In this document: positions 6,282-8,010 of the stretch, piece after piece | How the letters are laid out: each line of letters opens with the position of its first letter | Numbering within the stretch: the stretch's first letter is position 1 | NCBI GenBank assembly: GCA_964468375.1 | Contig: CAYXUW010000103.1 | Span: forward strand, 1-8,010 | Source: CAYXUW01 sp964468375 | Lineage (GTDB): Bacteria > Planctomycetota > Phycisphaerae > Sedimentisphaerales > Anaerobacaceae | Length of the DNA stretch: 8,010 bases | Direction of reading: 5' to 3' | Made by a program: the position numbers and the translations under genes | Notes under the pieces: generated by a model | The model's input: the letters and a program-made list of their open reading frames with translations, nothing else | What the model was told of the DNA's origin: nothing | Databases searched by the model: none

Positions 6282-7498
6282 CAAATAGAGAAGCGGCTGT
6301 AAAGATAATCAGGCGGCTCCGCAGCAGGGGCTTTGAGGCGTTGCTGGCGGGCGGGTGTGTGCGCGATACGCTGCTGAAAAGAACTGCCAGCGACTATGAT
6401 GTTGCTACAAGCGCCCATCCTGAAGATGTAATAAAGATATTTAAGCGCACGCGGAAAGTCGGGGCGAAGTTCGGAGTGGTGATTGTTTTGATTGAGGATA
6501 AGCAGATAGAAGTAGCCACGTTCAGAACGGAGACCGGCTATTCCGACGGCAGACATCCGTCAACTGTTGAATTTGCCGGTGCGGCCGAAGATGCCAACCG
6601 AAGGGACTTTACCATAAATGGAATGTTTTATGACCCGAAGAAGAAAAAGGTCATCGATTACGTCAACGGCCGGGCCGACCTCGAAAAAGAATTAATACGA
6701 ACTATTGGTGAGCCAGCCGAGCGGTTTGGCGAGGATTACCTGCGGATGCTGCGGGCGGTGCGGTTTTCGACCCAACTGGGTTTTGAAATTGAGCCGAAGA
6801 CTTTTTCCGCTATTTGCAGTAATTCAAAACATATATCCAAAATAAGCGGCGAACGCATAGCGATGGAATTAGAGGCCATCCTGGTTGGCCCCAACCGTTC
6901 CGCGGGTGTGTCGCTGCTGATGAAAAGCAGATTGGCGGAGGCGATATTTCCCGAGTTTTACGGCGAGAGGGCGGAACTAGCCGTTAAGGTGCTGAACCAG
7001 CTGCGAAAAAAGACCGATTTTCCCCTGGCGTTAGCTTGTTTTTTTGCGGGCTGCCCAACTGAGTTTGCGATGGAAAAATGTAGAGTCTTAAAACTCAGCA
7101 GGAGCCAAGCCAGGCACCTGAAATTCCTGCTGGCTAATAGAGGAAACTTGGTTGACGAGAATATGTCTTTAGCTCAATTGAGACTGATTGTTGGTGAGCC
7201 GTATTTCAGGGACCTTTACGAATTGCAGAGAGCGATTCAAAAAGCTGAACGCAGAAGCGTTGCCGGATTGGTGAATTTACGGAAGAGAATTAAGGCGCTC
7301 GGCGATATTGAGTTACGGCCTAAACCTTTGCTTAACGGCCACGAACTAATTCGATTAGGTGCGGTGCGGGGGCCGGAGTTGGGGCAGTTGGCTGAAGAGA
7401 TGTATATTGCTCAGTTAGAAGGAAAGCTGCATGAAAAGGGGCAGGCCGAAGAGTGGGTGAAAGACTGGCTCCAAAAACACAAAGTAATTGAAAAATAA
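6278..7498 (+). CDS. cca: CCA tRNA nucleotidyltransferase (class II, poly(A) polymerase family)
   Basis: This enzyme builds or repairs the 3' CCA end of tRNAs. From the ATG at 6278 it has 406 residues. The head domain shows GGCVRD at 25-30 and the metal-binding DYD at 39-41. The TFRTETGYSDGRHPSTVEFA loop at 81-100 and RRDFTINGM at 108-116 follow. In the neck, EDYLR at 152-156 fits the EDxxR nucleobase-selecting motif of bacterial class II CCA enzymes, and RMLRAVRF follows at 156-163. The C-terminal part has LLNGHELIRLGAVRGPELGQ at 351-370, typical of the tail domain; no HD phosphohydrolase domain is seen. The flexible loop is full length compared with complete CCA-adding enzymes, so a CC-only enzyme is unlikely, although an A-adding role in a split system is not excluded. 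It overlaps rsmD by four bases and closes the gene run. Confidence 0.93.
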   Translation: MTNREAAVKIIRRLRSRGFEALLAGGCVRDTLLKRTASDYDVATSAHPEDVIKIFKRTRKVGAKFGVVIVLIEDKQIEVATFRTETGYSDGRHPSTVEFAGAAEDANRRDFTINGMFYDPKKKKVIDYVNGRADLEKELIRTIGEPAERFGEDYLRMLRAVRFSTQLGFEIEPKTFSAICSNSKHISKISGERIAMELEAILVGPNRSAGVSLLMKSRLAEAIFPEFYGERAELAVKVLNQLRKKTDFPLALACFFAGCPTEFAMEKCRVLKLSRSQARHLKFLLANRGNLVDENMSLAQLRLIVGEPYFRDLYELQRAIQKAERRSVAGLVNLRKRIKALGDIELRPKPLLNGHELIRLGAVRGPELGQLAEEMYIAQLEGKLHEKGQAEEWVKDWLQKHKVIEK

Positions 7499-7551
7499 TA
7501 GCTGTTCGGAGGAGAATTGCGGTTATTTCTGCGTCGTAAAGCGTATTTTTA

Positions 7552-7580
7552 TTGACAAAAACGGCATTTATTTATACGAT
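7552..7580 (+). promoter_or_regulatory. Strong sigma70-type promoter candidate for the exported protein gene
   Basis: Consensus TTGACA at 7552-7557, a 17-base spacer, then TACGAT at 7575-7580 (4 of 6 to TATAAT). Transcription would begin near 7587, giving a leader of about 66 bases. This is the best promoter match in the window and marks the start of a new unit after cca. Confidence 0.6.
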
Positions 7581-7605
7581 ATTGGTCACGAGGACGACTA
7601 TTTAT

Positions 7606-7620
7606 AAAAACAGCGTTTTT
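7606..7620 (+). other. Small inverted repeat in the leader of the exported protein gene
   Basis: AAAAAC (7606-7611) and GTTTTT (7615-7620) are perfect inverted repeats around a three-base AGC loop. The T run resembles a terminator tail, but the stem is nearly all A-T and therefore weak. It sits downstream of the promoter candidate and 32 bases before the start codon, so it could affect leader structure. Its role is unproven. Confidence 0.3.
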
Positions 7621-7652
7621 GGCAGAACAAACGCATTTATGGAGATATTTTA

Positions 7653-8010
7653 ATGTTTAACAGAAAAACCATCGGTGTGATTTTAGCAGTAGGACTTCTT
7701 ACAGTCAGCATTTCTTTCGGCCAGACCCTCAAAGACAACTGGAACGATTTTTTGCATTATACGAAGATTGGCCGACTTGATTTAGCCAGGGGATACGCAC
7801 AAGCTGTTCTTGAGAGCGACCCCGACCCTCTGGAATTGCTCGCTTTAAGCGAGGCAAATCCACAGGGTTATGCGATTTTGTTAAGGGTTATTGATACTTC
7901 CTCTGATGCGGAATTAGTCAAGCTGAGCGGAAAGATTCTGGATGTTATCGAGCAGGGCAGATTCATTCGTAGAACCGACCCGCAGATTATTACCGAGGAG
8001 ATAAGGAGAC
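7653..8010 (+). CDS. Exported helical-repeat (HEAT-like) protein, N-terminal part
   Basis: The first 119 codons of a protein that continues beyond the window. It starts with a short basic end (MFNRK), a hydrophobic stretch from about residue 7 to 22, and a plausible signal peptidase I site after SFG at 21-23, so export to the periplasm or beyond is expected. The mature part begins QTLKDNWNDFLHYTKIGRL and looks wholly alpha-helical. Segments such as GRLDLARGYAQAVLESDPDP and DAELVKLSGKILDVIEQGRF are amphipathic helix pairs. I recall similar starts in planctomycete proteins with HEAT repeats further on, but no repeat array is visible here. A GGAG at 7641-7644, eight bases before the ATG, supports the start; an earlier ATG at 7639 stops after four codons. 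It has its own promoter candidate. Function is unknown. Confidence 0.8.
   Translation, partial: MFNRKTIGVILAVGLLTVSISFGQTLKDNWNDFLHYTKIGRLDLARGYAQAVLESDPDPLELLALSEANPQGYAILLRVIDTSSDAELVKLSGKILDVIEQGRFIRRTDPQIITEEIRR

Noticed and set aside
7499..7551. Possible terminator after cca
   Set aside because: No GC-rich stem followed by a T run was found; the T-rich stretch at 7546-7550 has no convincing hairpin.
7508..7555. GGAGGA followed by TTG and a 12-codon frame just after cca
   Set aside because: The ribosome site looks good but the frame is tiny, uses a rare start and ends inside the promoter -35; it cannot be supported as a gene.

Overview
This 8 kb window looks like a chromosomal housekeeping region of a planctomycete, probably of the Phycisphaerae/Sedimentisphaerales type. 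That placement is an inference. It rests on a HYExAFE-type protein (a family I associate with Planctomycetota), an exported repeat-type protein start that resembles planctomycete HEAT-repeat proteins, moderate GC with long AT-rich patches, and weak or absent Shine-Dalgarno sequences. No mobile element, CRISPR array, rRNA or tRNA was seen.

Left part (1-3131, minus strand): a tightly packed operon read right to left. It encodes homoserine dehydrogenase (hom), an ApgM/COG3635 phosphoglycerate-mutase-like enzyme, and aspartate kinase (lysC, running off the left edge). Both junctions are one-base TAATG overlaps. The first and third proteins are aspartate-family enzymes, and the middle one occupies the place where a homoserine kinase is expected. 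I read it as a non-orthologous homoserine kinase rather than a glycolytic mutase.

Middle (3132-3407): a 276 bp divergent intergenic region with one sigma70-like promoter candidate facing each way.

Right part (3408-7498, plus strand): a run of genes with an RNA/translation theme. It starts with a cysteine-cluster (CxxCxxxCC, YkgJ/UPF0153-like) protein whose end overlaps histidyl-tRNA synthetase (hisS) by 59 bases. Six bases after hisS comes a HYExAFE-family protein with a PD-(D/E)xK nuclease-like signature. Then come rsmD (16S rRNA m2G966 methyltransferase) and, with an ATGA overlap, a tRNA CCA-adding nucleotidyltransferase (cca).

Right end (7499-8010): a 154 bp gap carrying the best sigma70-like promoter in the window, then the first 119 codons of an exported helical-repeat protein cut by the window edge. 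No gene-free stretch exceeds 300 bases.
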